Origin: Betaproteobacteria bacterium
GTDB taxonomy: Bacteria; Pseudomonadota; Gammaproteobacteria; Burkholderiales; SG8-39
DNA length: 5,403 nt
Direction: 5' to 3'
Assembly (NCBI GenBank): GCA_019245555.1
Contig: JAFARH010000308.1
Coordinates: forward strand, 1-5,403
Part shown: in pieces, positions 5,396 to 5,403 of the stretch
Layout: the number at the start of each line of letters is the position of its first letter
Numbering within the stretch: position 1 is the first letter of the stretch
Notes under the pieces: model-generated
Databases searched by the model: none
Told to the model about the DNA's origin: nothing
The model's input: only the letters and a program-made list of their open reading frames with translations
Program-made: the position numbers and the translations under genes

Positions 5396-5403
5396 ATGTT
5401 CCG
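5396..5403 (+). CDS. start of a divergent gene, cut by the window edge (possible CpxP/Spy-like protein)
   Basis: Only ATG-TTC and two further bases are visible, so the protein cannot be identified from sequence. The strong AGGAGGA and the position opposite cpxR across a shared array of CpxR-type boxes support a real, co-regulated gene. In enterobacteria the gene in this place is cpxP, the periplasmic inhibitor of CpxA. A CpxP/Spy-type periplasmic protein is therefore the first guess, on context alone. Confidence 0.5.

Overview
This is GC-rich DNA from a Gram-negative proteobacterium. It encodes two signal-peptide-bearing, OmpA-type outer-membrane barrels, a Pit-type phosphate carrier, a PII protein and a two-component pair whose regulator closely resembles CpxR. 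The protein styles suggest a betaproteobacterium or a related gammaproteobacterium, but the class cannot be fixed from this window.

Left part, + strand: the C-terminal end of a PitA-like phosphate transporter (2-373) is followed after 23 bases by a small protein that is one-third histidine (397-606), then by a GC hairpin. The next 466 bases (607-1072) hold no convincing gene. They carry a run of short hairpins, one copy of a palindromic repeat and a good terminator-like hairpin ending near 898. An isolated PII gene (glnB type, 1073-1411) follows, and a second copy of the palindromic repeat lies beyond it at 1512-1539.

Middle, - strand: two tandem paralogous genes (1590-2216 and 2345-2977) encode OmpA-like eight-stranded barrels without a peptidoglycan-binding domain.

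Right part, - strand: a CpxR-type response regulator (4585-5256) and a CpxA-type sensor kinase (3228-4583, TTG start one base after the regulator's stop) form an operon. The operon ends at a textbook intrinsic terminator (3073-3112). At the right edge a divergent + strand gene begins at 5396. Its position matches that of cpxP in enterobacteria, but only its first codons are visible.

The most interesting signal is regulatory. Phased arrays of the known CpxR half-site (GTAAA, steps of 10-11 bp) occur at three places. One is the cpxR/divergent-gene promoter (5310-5345). A degenerate one lies upstream of the 2977 barrel gene (3027-3052). The third lies between the cpxA stop and the cpxA terminator (3172-3197), where no protein gene is served. 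The third array points into about 85 bases that end at the terminator and carry two copies of a CUCCUCCCC motif, one in the terminator loop. This looks like a CpxR-controlled small RNA with anti-Shine-Dalgarno motifs, similar in design to the CcsR/cuckoo RNAs of alphaproteobacteria. The inferred unit is an envelope-stress circuit in which one regulator drives itself, a divergent periplasmic protein, an outer-membrane barrel and a small RNA.
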